Of a DNA stretch of 64,000 nt, positions 36,848 to 47,878 are shown piece after piece (within the stretch, counting starts at the first letter, position 1; each line of letters begins with the position of its first letter). The notes below the pieces were generated by a model. That model ran no database searches and was not told the origin of the DNA. It saw nothing but the letters and a program-made list of their open reading frames with translations. This stretch comes from Azorinus chamasolen (taxonomy: Eukaryota; Mollusca; Bivalvia; Cardiida; Solecurtidae), in the NCBI GenBank assembly GCA_963576725.1, contig OY755242.1:1564404-1628403 (forward strand), written 5' to 3'. Made by a program: the position numbers and the translations under genes.

Positions 36848-37263
36848 AATCGCCGCTCAGTGGAATGGGGGTATTATAGGTCAGATCTACAGTTTCTATC
36901 AATACCAAAACAACCATGTCAACAAATGCCATTATACAAAATCAGCTAATTAATATTCATTATAGCATAAGTACATACATTCCAAAATTGGACTAATTAT
37001 AACAAACAATATCAAATTATTGTTGGAGGAAAGGGTTCAGTCTTGTTATTATTTTCTCAGATATGATTCGGTTCAATGTCAATTTGAGTACAGTTTAAAT
37101 CCGGAAACGGAAGGAGGACGTCGGATCTTTTTACTATCTCGTTTTCGTCGAACCCTTTATTACATTTCTACAATTACGCTGTGTGCAACTCAATCATTGA
37201 GTGCATTATCGATAGGTGGATCCAGTTAGTTTCACTTAAATATGTTTTCGTTTTACATGTAAT

Positions 37264-38260
37264 TATGCCTCCCCCATTTATAATGGGGAAACATGTTGTT
37301 TTTGGTCGAGTTGTCCGTCCGTCCGTCCGTCCGCCCGTCTGTCTGTCTGTCACATTCGTGTCTGCTCCATATCTCTCACAAATATGGAAGGATTTCAAAA
37401 TGCTTTGGCACAAATGTTCGACTCAACAAGACGATGTGCGGAGCGTTCGATTCAGGCACGTGGGTCAAAGGTCAAGGCCACAATTCAAGATCAAATGTTT
37501 TTAGCATATACCCTTCGTGTCCGCTCCATATCTCATAAACTCTTAGGAGGATTTCAAAATGCTGTGGCACAAATGATTTACATAACAAGGCGATGTGCAG
37601 ACAGCGGGAATCAGGCACATTTGTCAAAGGCAAAGGTCACAATTCAAGGTCATGTTGAAGTGTAAAGTATAAGGGCCATAACTCTAGCTTCATTACTTTT
37701 GGAGTAATTGCCCTTTGTTACATTTTTTGTGCAATCAATAACTCCTGCTTTACTGATGCTATTGAAATGCTATTTCATGTATGGAAAGAGCATGATGTAA
37801 GGAAGTGTTATGCACAATTATCATAACTCTGGCTTCAATAACATTAATGGAGTTATTCCCTTCCATTTTCTGCAGAATTATGGGACTTTGAAATTTTGAC
37901 ATGGACATTTTTTGCAGGGGTTCTCCAAAACCTTTAATTGCATGGATGTTCATTAAATTTCATAGGATTGATTAGAATCATGCCAAGTTGTGTATATCCT
38001 ATTCCATTTCCGGTTTGATGATTTTCTGCAGAGTTATTGGACTTTGAAATTTTTACATGGAAAGTTTTGTCAGCGGGGTTTCCCCAAAGATCTTTTATTG
38101 GAATTTTCATGAACCTTCATAGGATTGATCAGCACCATGCCTAGCCGTGCATAGTTTATTCCTTTTACGGTTCTGTGATTTTCTGCAGAGTTATGGGACT
38201 TTGGTAAATTTTGTCCACACGCTGAGGGGAGGGGGGGGGGGGGGGAGGCATCAATTTTTG
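37264..38260. repeat. Dispersed 'ATGCCTCCCCC' repeat with (GTCC)n tract
   Basis: Begins ATGCCTCCCCCATTTATAAT with a matching GGGG hairpin, then a (GTCC/GTCT)n microsatellite and diverged core units containing ATCTC..AATATGGAAGGATTTCAAA and GATTTTCTGCAGAGTTATGG. It ends at a poly-G tract followed by AGGCATC (about 38222-38250). Related to 60684-61430. Confidence 0.65.
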
Positions 38261-38385
38261 TATAAAAGCAATTCTAGTTTACCACTGTGTTTGCCATCGC
38301 GGTTGTTGTAGCTTATAGGAAATGGGATACATTTATTTACACTTGTAGCCGGGTAGAGATTATGGTGAAATATGGCGTAGTGTGT

Positions 38386-38457
38386 GGCTTGGTAGCTCAG
38401 TCGGTAGAGTGTTGGCATGGTAAGCCAGAGGCCCAGGGTTCGAGTCCCAGTCGAGTC
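38386..38457 (+). ncRNA. tRNA-like unit 1 (Thr GGT-like) with A box, B box and T-run
   Basis: Folds as a cloverleaf: acceptor GGCTTGG/TCGAGTC, D arm GCTC/GAGT, anticodon loop ATGGTAA (anticodon GGT), T loop TTCGAGT. TAGCTCAGTCGG is a perfect A box, GGTTCGAGTCC a perfect B box, and TTTTT follows 5 bp downstream. The T stem has one A-A mismatch. GGT is not a usual nuclear tRNA-Thr anticodon in animals, so this is probably not a working tRNA gene. Confidence 0.6.
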
Positions 38458-38668
38458 ACAACTTTTTCACCATGTTACATTTGGCGCCCAACGTGAAATT
38501 TCCCACAGGGTGATTTATATGAAGATTATATGAAGATAATTTGTAATAATAAGACACTCGTGGAGTGATCTTTGAATAATAATTCGGGACGAATTCTTGT
38601 GTAGTGGATGTGTGTGTAGCCGGGTAGAGATTATGGTGAAATAAGTTGATAGGCTTTACCGTGCATGT

Positions 38669-38740
38669 GGCTTAATAGATCAGTCGGTAGAGTGTTGGCA
38701 TGGTAAGCCAGAGGCCCTGGGTTCGAGTCCCAGTCGAGTC
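38669..38740 (+). ncRNA. tRNA-like unit 2 (A box damaged)
   Basis: Same fold with a perfect T stem (CTGGG/CCCAG). The D-arm region reads CTTAATAGATCAGTCGG, which damages the acceptor end and the A box. TTTTT follows. Confidence 0.55.
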
Positions 38741-38965
38741 ACAACTTTTTCACCATGTTGCATGTACATTTGGCACCCAACGTAAATAACCCATAAGGTG
38801 ATTTATATGAAGATAATATGAAGCTTATATGTGTAATAATTGTGTAATAATAAGAAACTCGTGGAGTGTTCTTTGAGTAAGAATTCGGGACGAATTCTTG
38901 TGTAGAGAGGGTGTGTGTAGCCGGGTGGAGATTATGGTGAAATAAGTTGATAGGCTTTACTGTGT

Positions 38966-39037
38966 GGCTTGGTAGCTCAGTCGGTAGAGTGTTGGCATGG
39001 TAAGCCAGAGGCCCTGGGTTCGAGTCCCAGTCGCGTC
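38966..39037 (+). ncRNA. tRNA-like unit 3
   Basis: A box and B box are intact and the T stem is perfect. The 3' acceptor reads TCGCGTC, giving one further mismatch. TTTT follows. Confidence 0.55.
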
Positions 39038-39051
39038 ATAACTTTTCACCA

Positions 39052-39420
39052 TGTCACAGTGTGTAGGTTTATCATCACTTGTACGGCCTTGCTGTACAAG
39101 CGCTCTTTTATAGCGACGTGGTAGAGTGCATGACTGCAGTATGTTTCTTTATAAGAGCACTCGGTTACAATTAGCACTCAACGGGGGACAGTGACTGTAT
39201 AAGCTCCGAATTCGATACCCAGTCGTTCTTATACCCATAGAAATTCGGGACGAATTTCAACTTGCTGGGGGAGTATGTCACAGTGTGTAGGTTTATCATC
39301 ACTTGTACGACCTTGTTGTACAAGCGCGCTTTTATGGCGACGTGGTAGACGCGAACATGGCGCCCGGGTTCGATCCCGGGTCTGAGCGGGTATGTTTCTT
39401 TATAAGAACACCCGATTACA
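39052..39420 (+). mobile_element. Second miniature LTR element (LTR 118/145 bp, internal 106 bp)
   Basis: 5' LTR 39052-39169 and 3' LTR 39276-39420 both start TGTCACAGTGTGTAGG and end GGTTACA/GATTACA. The internal begins with a decayed primer site (TTAGCACTCAACGGGGG) and ends GCTGGGGGAGTA, a polypurine-tract-like run directly before the 3' LTR. The 3' LTR holds a Pol III B box, GGTTCGATCCC, in a CCGGG stem; the 5' LTR has lost it. The internal shares ATTCGGGACGAATT with the neighbouring array. Confidence 0.72.
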
Positions 39421-39680
39421 CACTGTTTGTCTTTTAGGGCGGGGATGGAATAAGTGTGAGGCTGGGCGCCCCATAGCCGGTTTAAACCCCAGTGACTATT
39501 GTCACTAACCGTTCCAGGCGGTACTTCCATCTTCCACTATTGTTTGTTTGTTATGTCTTTGTGCGTTTCTTTTTGTCTATCATATGCATGTACATTTACT
39601 GTTTTTCATCGTGGTGTGTGTTTTGAATATGGCGTTTCTTGCATGACTCATACATGTACTTTTGATGTATATGGTCATCT
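39421..39680 (+). repeat. Dispersed 265-bp repeat R1 (copy a)
   Basis: Contains GGATGGAATAAGTGTGAGGC, CCGGTTTAAACCCCAGTGAC, ACCGTTCCAGGCGGTACTTC and a 3' part ending GCATGACTCATACATGTACT. Other copies: 49905-50048 (reverse, truncated), 55318-55576 (reverse), 63190-63455 (forward), a fragment at 46048-46118, and a diverged match at 59412. The 3' end is constant and the 5' end variable, the pattern of a retroposed sequence. Confidence 0.72.
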
Positions 39681-39918
39681 ATCAATTAACACTTTGTCTA
39701 TAAAGAACCTCCTAGTCATGCTTTTGCAAACAGGGTTACCCTAGATCGTATGGCTCCTGTAGTTTAGAGTTTGCCGTTTGCTTTTGAAATTATACATATA
39801 TATGATATTCTAGCCATGGCAAAACAATCCCGCTGTTTATATACCAATGATTTAATAATGTTTGTTATAATTATTTATGGTGAGCTGTGATTGGCTGTAA
39901 TTTGCAAATGTATATGTA

Positions 39919-41715
39919 AACAAGATGTGATTGTGAAACACTATGCCCCCTCGATATATCTGACCCTGAAGGATGACCTTGATCTTGACATGTCAAACTG
40001 TGCAGCTTCATGGGATACACATGCATACCAAATATCAAGTCTGTATCTCTAATGGTTCAAAAGTTGTGGCCAATGTTAAAAGTTGGTGACCTTTGACCAT
40101 GAAGGATGACCTTGACCTTGACATGTCACCCCTCAAACTGTGCGGCTTCATGAGATACACATGCATACCAATATCAAGGCTGTATATCTACTGGTTCAAA
40201 CGTTATGGCCAATGTAAATGACCTTTGACCTTCAAAGATGACCTTGACATGTCACCCCTCAAACTGTGCAGCCAAATGAGAAACACATATATACCAACTA
40301 TCAAGTCTATATCTCTACTGGTTAAAAAGTTATGGCCAATGTTAAAGTCGGTGACCTTTGACCCTGAAAGATGACCTTGACCTTGAAATGTCACCCCAAA
40401 CTGTGCAGCTTCATGAGATACACATGCATACCAAATATCAAGACTCTATCTCTATTGGTTCAAAAGTTATGGCCAATTTGAAGTTGGTGACATTTGACAT
40501 TGAAGGATGACCCTGACATGTCACCCCTCAAACTGTGCAGCTTCATGAGATACACAAGCATGTCAAATATCAAGTCTCTATCTGTACTGGTTCAAAAGTT
40601 ATAGCTAATGTTAAAGTCTGTGATTTGACCCATCTATTTGACCTCTGACCTTTAAGGGTGACCTTGACCTTGACTGACATGTCACATCTCAAAATGTGCG
40701 GCTTTATGAGATACACATGCATGCCAAATATCAAGTCTCTATCTGTACTGGCTCAAAAGGTATGACCAATGTTACAGACAAACAAACAGACAATTTCACC
40801 TTTGACACATAAAAATGTGGAGCTTCATGAGATACACAAGCATGCCAAATATCAAGTCTCTATCTCTACTGGTCCAAAAGTTATGACCAATGTTAAAGTC
40901 AGTGATTTGACCCATATATTTGACCTCTGACCTTGAATGATGACCTCATATCAATAGCTGTACTGACTCAAAAGTTATGACCAATGTTAAAGTTACAGAC
41001 AAAGAAATAGACAATTTGACCTTTGACCCTGATTGATTACTTTGACCTTGATATGTCACCCCTCAAAATGTACAGCTTTATGAGACACACAAGTATTCCA
41101 AATATCAAGTCTCTATCTTTACTGGTCCAAACGTTATGGCCAATGTTAAAGTCGGTGATTTGACCAATATATTTGACCTATGACCTTGAAGGATGACGTT
41201 GACCTTGACGTGTCACCCTTCAAAATGTGCGGCTTTATGAGATACATGTGCATGCCAAATATCAAGTCTCTATCTGTACTCGCTCAAAAGGTATGACCAA
41301 TGTTAAGGTTGCCTTAAAGTTACAGCCAAAAAAACAGACAATTGACCTTTGACCTTGAAGGATGACATTGACCTTGACATGTCACCCCTCAGATTGTGCA
41401 ACTTCATGAGATACACAAGCATGCCAAATATCAAGTCTCTATCTCTTCTGGTCCAAAAGTTATGGCCAATGTTAAAGTGGGTGATTTGACCCATATATTT
41501 GACCTCTGACCTTGAAGGGTGACCTTCACCTTGACATGTCACCGCTCATGTGCAATTTTATGAGACACATATGCATGCCAAATATCAAGTCGCTATCTGT
41601 ACTGGCTCAAAAGTTATGACCAATGTTAAAGTTGCTGACAAACAAACAGACAGACAAACAGACAGGGCAAAAACTATATGCCCCCAGATCAAATCTGTGG
41701 GGCATAAAAAATAGG
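39919..41715. repeat. Tandem-core dispersed element, about twelve cores
   Basis: Starts AACAAGATGTGATTGTGAAA. It has about twelve diverged units (135-165 bp each) marked by CAAATATCAAGTCTCTATCT, TATGGCCAATGTTAAAGT and GACCTTGACCTTGACATGTC. It ends with an (ACAA/ACAG)n tract and the hairpin ATGCCCCCAGA..TCTGTGGGGCAT. The two-unit relative is at 31023-31480. Confidence 0.78.
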
Positions 41716-42262
41716 CAACGCCTTGCTGGGACTACTCTCTCTTAGTTTATTCGTCCGCATTTATATAAATCGGTATTAAATGTTGAAAATGAACAAATGA
41801 TTTATGAATATTATTTTAATTTCTTTCTTACAGTTTGTAGTGATATTAAATTATAAGTAATATATAAAATATCCTTTTGTTTTCATGGAGGTATGGGATA
41901 AAACTAACATTATTTTTATTTCATTCTACGGACCCGGTCTACCCTGGGTCCAATCTGTTTGCAAAGATGTGAAAAAGTGATTGCATGAGTGAAAGGGTTG
42001 ATTTCACTAAGCCAGGGTTAAAAGTTATAAAACGAGCATTCTCAAGTAATATAATAAAATATTTACTTACTCACGTATCTGATTGGTCAGATTCTGAGCA
42101 AACACAGGATCTGACCAATCAGATGCTTGATAATGATCGAACTCAAGCAAAAAAAACCCCCAAAACAACAACATTGAACAAAGGCTCATTTTGAGGCATT
42201 TGCAAACCGATAAATCCACATCTCATGATGTAGATGTCCTCTGATCAGTATCTGCTCTATTT

Positions 42263-42420
42263 AAGAAATGAATGACGTGCTTCCGGTGTTCATGAGGTTA
42301 TGCAAAGCATAGTTTTACGAGCAAAGTTAGTGAAGCCCGAAGGGCTTCACGTGAATCTTTGCTCGTAAAGCTATGCGTTGCATAACCCATGAACACCGGG
42401 AGCACGTCATTTATTTCTTA
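42263..42420. repeat. 158-bp near-perfect palindrome
   Basis: AAGAAATGAATGACGTGCTT at the left is matched by the inverted copy at the right. Inner arms are GTGTTCATGAGGTTATGCAA and TTTACGAGCAAAG; the centre is GAAGCCCGAAGGGCTTC. A half-copy (AAGAAATGAATCACGTGCTT) starts again near 42450. Confidence 0.85.
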
Positions 42421-42719
42421 TATTTATATTCCATTGTATTTCTTATATTTAAGAAATGAATCACGTGCTTCCGGTGTTCATGAGGTTATGCAACTTTCTT
42501 TTTAGAATAAGGTTATATAAGGACGTTACAGGGCGAATGTAAATATTTGTTGATGAAACCATATATATACCTTCTTCCAAGTACTGACCGCCTTGAACTG
42601 ACTGAAGGGTGGGAATATAAATAAAAATGAGATAAAAGTGAGAATATGTACAGTGCAAGATAAAACCGAAAACATTAGGTAAAGTGTTTGGCCTGTTGAA
42701 CTCTAAAGGCTTTCACTGA

Positions 42720-42960
42720 CCGTGCTGAGGCAGTTCCCATCTCGAATGTCGTTGAAGTAGAAAAGAAACAGGGATGGACCAAGAACAAATCCCTGTGGTA
42801 CACCAGAGTTGACATTGACTGATCCAGACGAGACACCTTCTAAGACTACCTTCTTGGTCCTGATGCTAAGAAAGGCTTGGATCCAGCGGTACGTTGTGCC
42901 TCTTATGCACTAGTAGTGAAGTTTATAAAGGAGAGGGCTGTGTATGACTCGTTTATAACC
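42720..42960 (-). pseudogene. LINE reverse transcriptase fragment
   Basis: Minus-strand reading has TYRWIQAFLSIRTKKVVLEG, then VNSGVPQGFVLGPSLFLFYF and NDI, the RT block around the PQG motif of jockey/CR1-type LINEs. It carries a stop, is only about 240 bp long and has no catalytic YxDD. Confidence 0.75.
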
Positions 42961-43197
42961 CATTCAATCAGCTAGGATCATGACAAGACACCGAGCACTA
43001 TGCGTGTCACCAGATTCTTAACAGGTTCACACTCTGGCTGTATTTTCTAATATCAATTTTTGTTTTTAACCCGCTTTGACAAAATGTCTGCAAATTGAAT
43101 CTAGTGTAATTTTGGGCCACTTTGGAATCAAACAGGGTTTGAAAAGTACCGTTGACCGAGTGTCAAACAGCTGAGCTCCTGAAACGACATCAGGGTC

Positions 43198-43411
43198 CAT
43201 GCTTATAAAGCTTTTTAGTTGAGTCTGAGTTCGTTCTCAAGCTTTTGATTAGTCAGATTTGAGTTCTCAAGCTTTTGATTGGTCAGATTTGAGTTGGTCA
43301 GATTTGAGTTCTCAAGCTTTTGATTGGTCAGATTTGAGCCTCTGGCTCAAATCTGACCAATCAAAAACTTGAGAACGAATTCAGACTCCACTAAAAGTTT
43401 TATAAGCATGG
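43198..43411. mobile_element. Foldback MITE 'GCTTATAAA' family, copy 4 with expanded left arm
   Basis: CCATGCTTATAAAGCTTTTT at the left and AAAAGTTTTATAAGCATGG at the right. The left arm carries three or four tandem TTGATTGGTCAGATTTGAG units against one in the right arm. Confidence 0.82.
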
Positions 43412-43889
43412 ACCCAGAGTTACCCGGCGTCCTATCTGGATCCAGGCTGTTTGCAAATGTAACTACTGTCGCCGGTAACTGTGTAATGGTTGAAGTTGCG
43501 ATGGAAAGATTAAGCTGAAAAAAGGCAGTGAAACACAAACAACAAATACACATTCATTTATTTTTTATTACGTTTAGAAGTGAAATAGACATATCAACCC
43601 TTTGAAAGCGGGACATGCGCATACTGACGTTTGCAAACGGTGTAGGCCAAGATCAGTTTGTTATTAGATGCCATTAGTTTGCCATTCATTGTAAAAATAT
43701 ACCCTTTGCTACTGGGTGGACTCTATCTCTATTAGTTTATTTATCATTTATTAATGGAATGTTCCTTTTTGAAAACGCAGCAGTAAATGAGTTGATAACA
43801 AATCATAGATGTTTGAATACAAAACAGTCTACCAATATAAGAATATCCGGTGACGACTTGAAAAAAGAATACTTCCTAGGTAAATACTA

Positions 43890-44813
43890 CGAAAGACCGG
43901 CGGTGACATTTACATTTCAAGATTTCACACATTGCAATTGACTTCAAAATTTCACGATTTCACAATTTCACGATTTCACTTCAAAATTTCACGATTTCAC
44001 AATTTCACGATTTCACTCAAAAATTTCACAATTTCACGATTTCATAATTTCACAATTTCACGATTTCTCTTCAAAATTTCACAATTTCACGATTTCACAA
44101 TTTCACAATTTCTCTTCAAAATTTCACAATTTCACGATTTCATTTTGCCTATTCTAATTGTTATGACGTCATCGAAACGCGGGAAATCACAGCGTTGGAG
44201 TAAAAGCCACGGAGAAAGAAACGGCGGAAAACTATGACAATCTTCCTCTCCAGAACTGTAGGCCCGAGGGCCTTCATACTTGGCATGTAGCATGTGCTTA
44301 TGGTCCACTATCAAGATTGTTTAACCCTTTCCTCCATGAATATTCATGTATGAGAATTGCCAATCATGTGTTTATTATGTTAAATCGTTGTCTTATGTTT
44401 GTATGACACTGTATTGGAGGATACTTTAACTAATAATAAACTGTAAGATATAATAACATCATGGATTTTAATTAAGATTAAACCGTACCGGAGTCGTCTG
44501 GGCTGGGTCTACTCTGTTTGCAAAGACGTAGAAAGGTGTATTTATGGATCTCAAATCGCCATCCTGATTCCAAGGCTCAGAGCCACTCTGTTGCCTTAAT
44601 GACATCAAGCTTGTCACGTGGCTACAATATTTTACACGAGGTTGAAATTGCGAAATCGAGAAATTGTGAAGTCGTGAAATCGAGAAATTGTGAAATCGTG
44701 AAATTTTAAAGTGAAATCGTGAAATTGTGAAATCATGAAATTGTGAAATCGTGAAATCATGAATTCTATTGTGGGAAATATTGAAGTGGAAATGTCACCA
44801 CCGGTCTTTCGTA
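43890..44813. mobile_element. Inverted-repeat element with minisatellite arms
   Basis: Ends CGAAAGACCGGCGGTGACAT (43890) and its near-complement (ATGTCACCACCGGTCTTTCG, ending 44811). Directly inside the left end lies a TTTCACAATTTCACGA array (43945-44145). Directly inside the right end lies the same array in inverted orientation (44640-44762). About 490 bp of unrelated sequence lies between, including a family B fragment. Confidence 0.75.
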
Positions 44814-44922
44814 TACATACAGCAAAAAACTACCAACAGCGACCATTTTAGTAACAAACACGAAAACGAAAGTAATGTAGAAAGCTCGTATATGCATAAC
44901 GTTTGTCGTGCAGTAACCCATG

Positions 44923-45150
44923 TCCTCATAGGCTATATTTAGACCCAACCTCTGATTAAATCATACCGAAAAGGAGCGTTTAAAAGAAAAAGGGAATATT
45001 TTCGAACTGTGTAGTTTTGAAACTATTGTGATAATTAGAGCATTTGCTCCTATGGAGCAAATGCTATATTTATCAAAAATTGTTTTTCTCCAAAAAGTGA
45101 CCTTTATAGAGGCGACAAAAGGCGTCGATATGAGGAAATGGATCTACCAT
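44923..45150. mobile_element. Family A hairpin MITE, reversed, decayed
   Basis: GCATTTGCTCCTATGGAGCA hairpin with GAGGCGACAAAAGGCGTCGA on its right side. Confidence 0.7.
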
Positions 45151-47870
45151 TTTACTCCATAAATACGCGTATTAACGCCTTTTCAAACATATCAGAAAGC
45201 TTCTGTACGTGGCGCCTGATCAGGATATACATGCGCTGTTTGCTTACGGATGTAATTCTAGTGTTTCTCCTATGACCCTTTTTGTCATCATTTATTATTG
45301 TATAGGTAAATAAAGAGACCCTAACCAGACAGCTCCTATAGGAACCATCTGGTCTGGATCTAGTCTGTTTGCAAAGGCGTGAACAGGCGTTTTATATGAT
45401 GGAAATGGTTAATTGGTAAACACGCATGTCTGTAAGGACAGGTTGTTGTTAAAAGCAGCTCGAAAGGCGTGTTCAACGAGACTTGACTGGCAATTTCAGA
45501 CAGTTACTCGGCGACTAATCAGGCTCAAATCCGCTTGACAATCGGTCTGTAGGTTCTCAAACGTTGTAATCAATTGAAAATAACTCAACATTGTAGCAGT
45601 TCAGAGCTTGATCAGAGTTTATTTTCAGCAGCCTGCAGAAGGTTTGTCTCCAATACCGTACTACTTTTATGTGGTTATTGTTTCAGTAGAAGCAGCCATA
45701 AAAAGGTTTAATTATGGGTCTGCAAGACAGGTGATAGCTTAATGCAGGTCTAAATTAATGCAAAAAGCTACTACAGGAACACTTAATAGCTTAATACAGG
45801 TAAAACAATAATGCAGAAAACTACTACAGGAACAGTTGGTAGCTCAACCCTTTCCCTGTTCTATGTTTATTACAAATTTCAATACCTACTGAATATTCAT
45901 GGACATATTTGTTATAATGAGATTTGGAGGGTGGAAGATTGTAGCCAATTTAGCGAGTATAGAAACAGATCTATCAAAATTTTATTAGCAAACAGAAGAG
46001 ACCCTGATCAGACGGCTCCTCTTGGAAAGGTTCTACTGTATTTGTTTACATAACTCAACCATGACTTGTTTGTTCTGTATGTGGTGTTTCCTGCATGACT
46101 CATTTTTGTACTTTCATAATAGAGAAACGGAATTAGACATGTATATGCGTCAGATGGAGGTACTGTAAGCAATCATATCCTGCTTAATAAGATCGACTGA
46201 AAAGGATCTACCGTAACTGTAATTCGTTCCAATAAACAGTATTTTGTCAAAAGGGCAGACCTTGACGGGCCACCTTGTTCAACCAAGCAGATGGTCCGAT
46301 TATACATTTTGTTCAGGTTTTATAAAGTACAAATCTCTTTTATACTGACACCAGCTAGTGCAATACGCGTAGAGGTTTTTGTAACAAAAACAACAACAGA
46401 AGTCTCCCCATCCCTCGCATCCGCTCACACACACATACACACTGCAACACCTTGTCACATTTCTGTACATAAAAACTTGACCGGACAAGATGTGTGACAG
46501 ACAGGCAGACAAACAACTATGTAAAGGGAAATAACTCATACATGTTGATACCATAGTAATGGACTTAATAAAATGACACGTCCCTTAATCATGCGCTTTC
46601 CACATCACACTTTTCAAGAACAATTGATAACATGTAACTCTTGTGCATATGGCACTTCCTTCTATCTCATTATGCTCTTTCGATATATGAAGTTTCAACC
46701 AACTGGCACTAGCCATATAGGTGTTATCGTCCGGACAGGAAAGTGTGACGGACAGACGGTCGGACGGACAAACAGACGGGTAGACAGACAACTATCACAA
46801 AGCAATATGCTTCCCCATATAAATATGGGAGAGACATAATGAAAGTCTGACCATTCCGAAAAATTACCCATGCAATTAGATCTTAACGGACTGAATTTGT
46901 AATGAAACCGCAATGGCCAAATACTATTGAAGCAGTCAAGATAAGTTGATATGAGTTATTTTCAATTTTGCGACATCTCAGATCACTAAACTAACATATT
47001 TCCTAACAGCTCACGGATAAGACTTACAAATGGGGCATATTATAAAACTAAATCAGGTGTAGGTACAGTAAAACCCCTCTAAACCGGAATCCAAGAATAG
47101 AAGAATTTAGATACTTTTAGGCAGGTTAGATGGTCAATAATTGGACGCTTTTTAATGCTTTTACAAAGTTGACCCAGATTAGACGTCTCCTGCAACAACA
47201 TAGATCTGATTCTACTGTGTCTACCAAACATTGCTGTATTGATAAGCCGTTTTAAGATTTCATCGAATTATTATTCATGGTGACATGATTTCTTAAAATA
47301 TTTGGGAATTAAATGGTTATGCAAACATCCCTGCATTTCGCAGGATAAGGGTGAATGAAAAGAAAAAGAAATTGTGTTGACGACAGTGTGTTTTATATTC
47401 CCTAAACATTTTACATGTATATGTATATATGCTGACTGAAGCATGGATGGCGTCTATATACACCTGGAGGCACTTATTAGTGTGCATATGCAAAAAGGGC
47501 ATATCATTCAGTAAACGTTTCATAGAGATTTGTCTTATTATGCATCGAGACGCCAGTCTGGACTACGACTGAAATCCCCTCATATCTGTCACGTTTGATG
47601 ATACAATTAGTTTGCGAATCGCTCTCCCCTTTCTCGATAAACATGAGTTTGACTATAATTCCTATGGAGCCGGAATTTCTTCTCATGTAAGAAGAGATCA
47701 CGAGTCCATTAAGCCCGGGTTACCCGTCGATGACGCCTTGTCCAGCGTTCTCTCCTAGCCCTGGTCTTGGCGTCAGAACAATTCCCTTGAAAGGCCTCCT
47801 AATCGTACAAAGTACGCTTCGACACAGCCATGCATTTGTGGATGACACTAAACGACCGTGCGTCCCGTGT
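45150..47870. other. Gene-free stretch with MITE fragments
   Basis: Family B cores near 45310-45400 and 45965-46030, part of a Tigger-like arm at 45720-45840, an R1 fragment at 46048-46118, a GACGGACAGACGG tract at 46745, and a Tigger-type end CAGTAAAACCCCTCTAAACC at 47067. No coding sequence recognised. Confidence 0.5.
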
Positions 47871-47878
47871 ATAATACT

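Larger units (their letters stand above)
38344..39058 (+). mobile_element. Miniature LTR-like array with tRNA-like units inside the LTRs
   Basis: Three LTR-like blocks (38344-38479, 38615-38768, 38916-39058), each beginning TGTAGCCGGGT and ending in (T)ACA or TCACA. They are separated by two short internals of about 135-147 bp. After blocks 1 and 2 comes TT plus TGGCGCCCAACGTG (38482) or TGGCACCCAACGT (38771), the primer-binding sequence matching the 3' end of tRNA-Lys used by several retroelements. Each internal ends with ATTCGGGACGAATT and a purine-rich run. Each block carries a tRNA-like unit. No protein is encoded. Family precedent: plant Cassandra elements, which carry 5S RNA in their LTRs. 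Confidence 0.72.

Noticed and set aside
38386..39037. Three functional tRNA-Thr genes
   Set aside because: Mismatches in stems, a damaged A box in unit 2, an unusual anticodon and embedding in an LTR-like repeat favour tRNA-derived sequence.
43932..44237. 101-codon open frame rich in Phe-Thr-Ile-Ser
   Set aside because: Translation of the TTTCACAATTTCACGA minisatellite.
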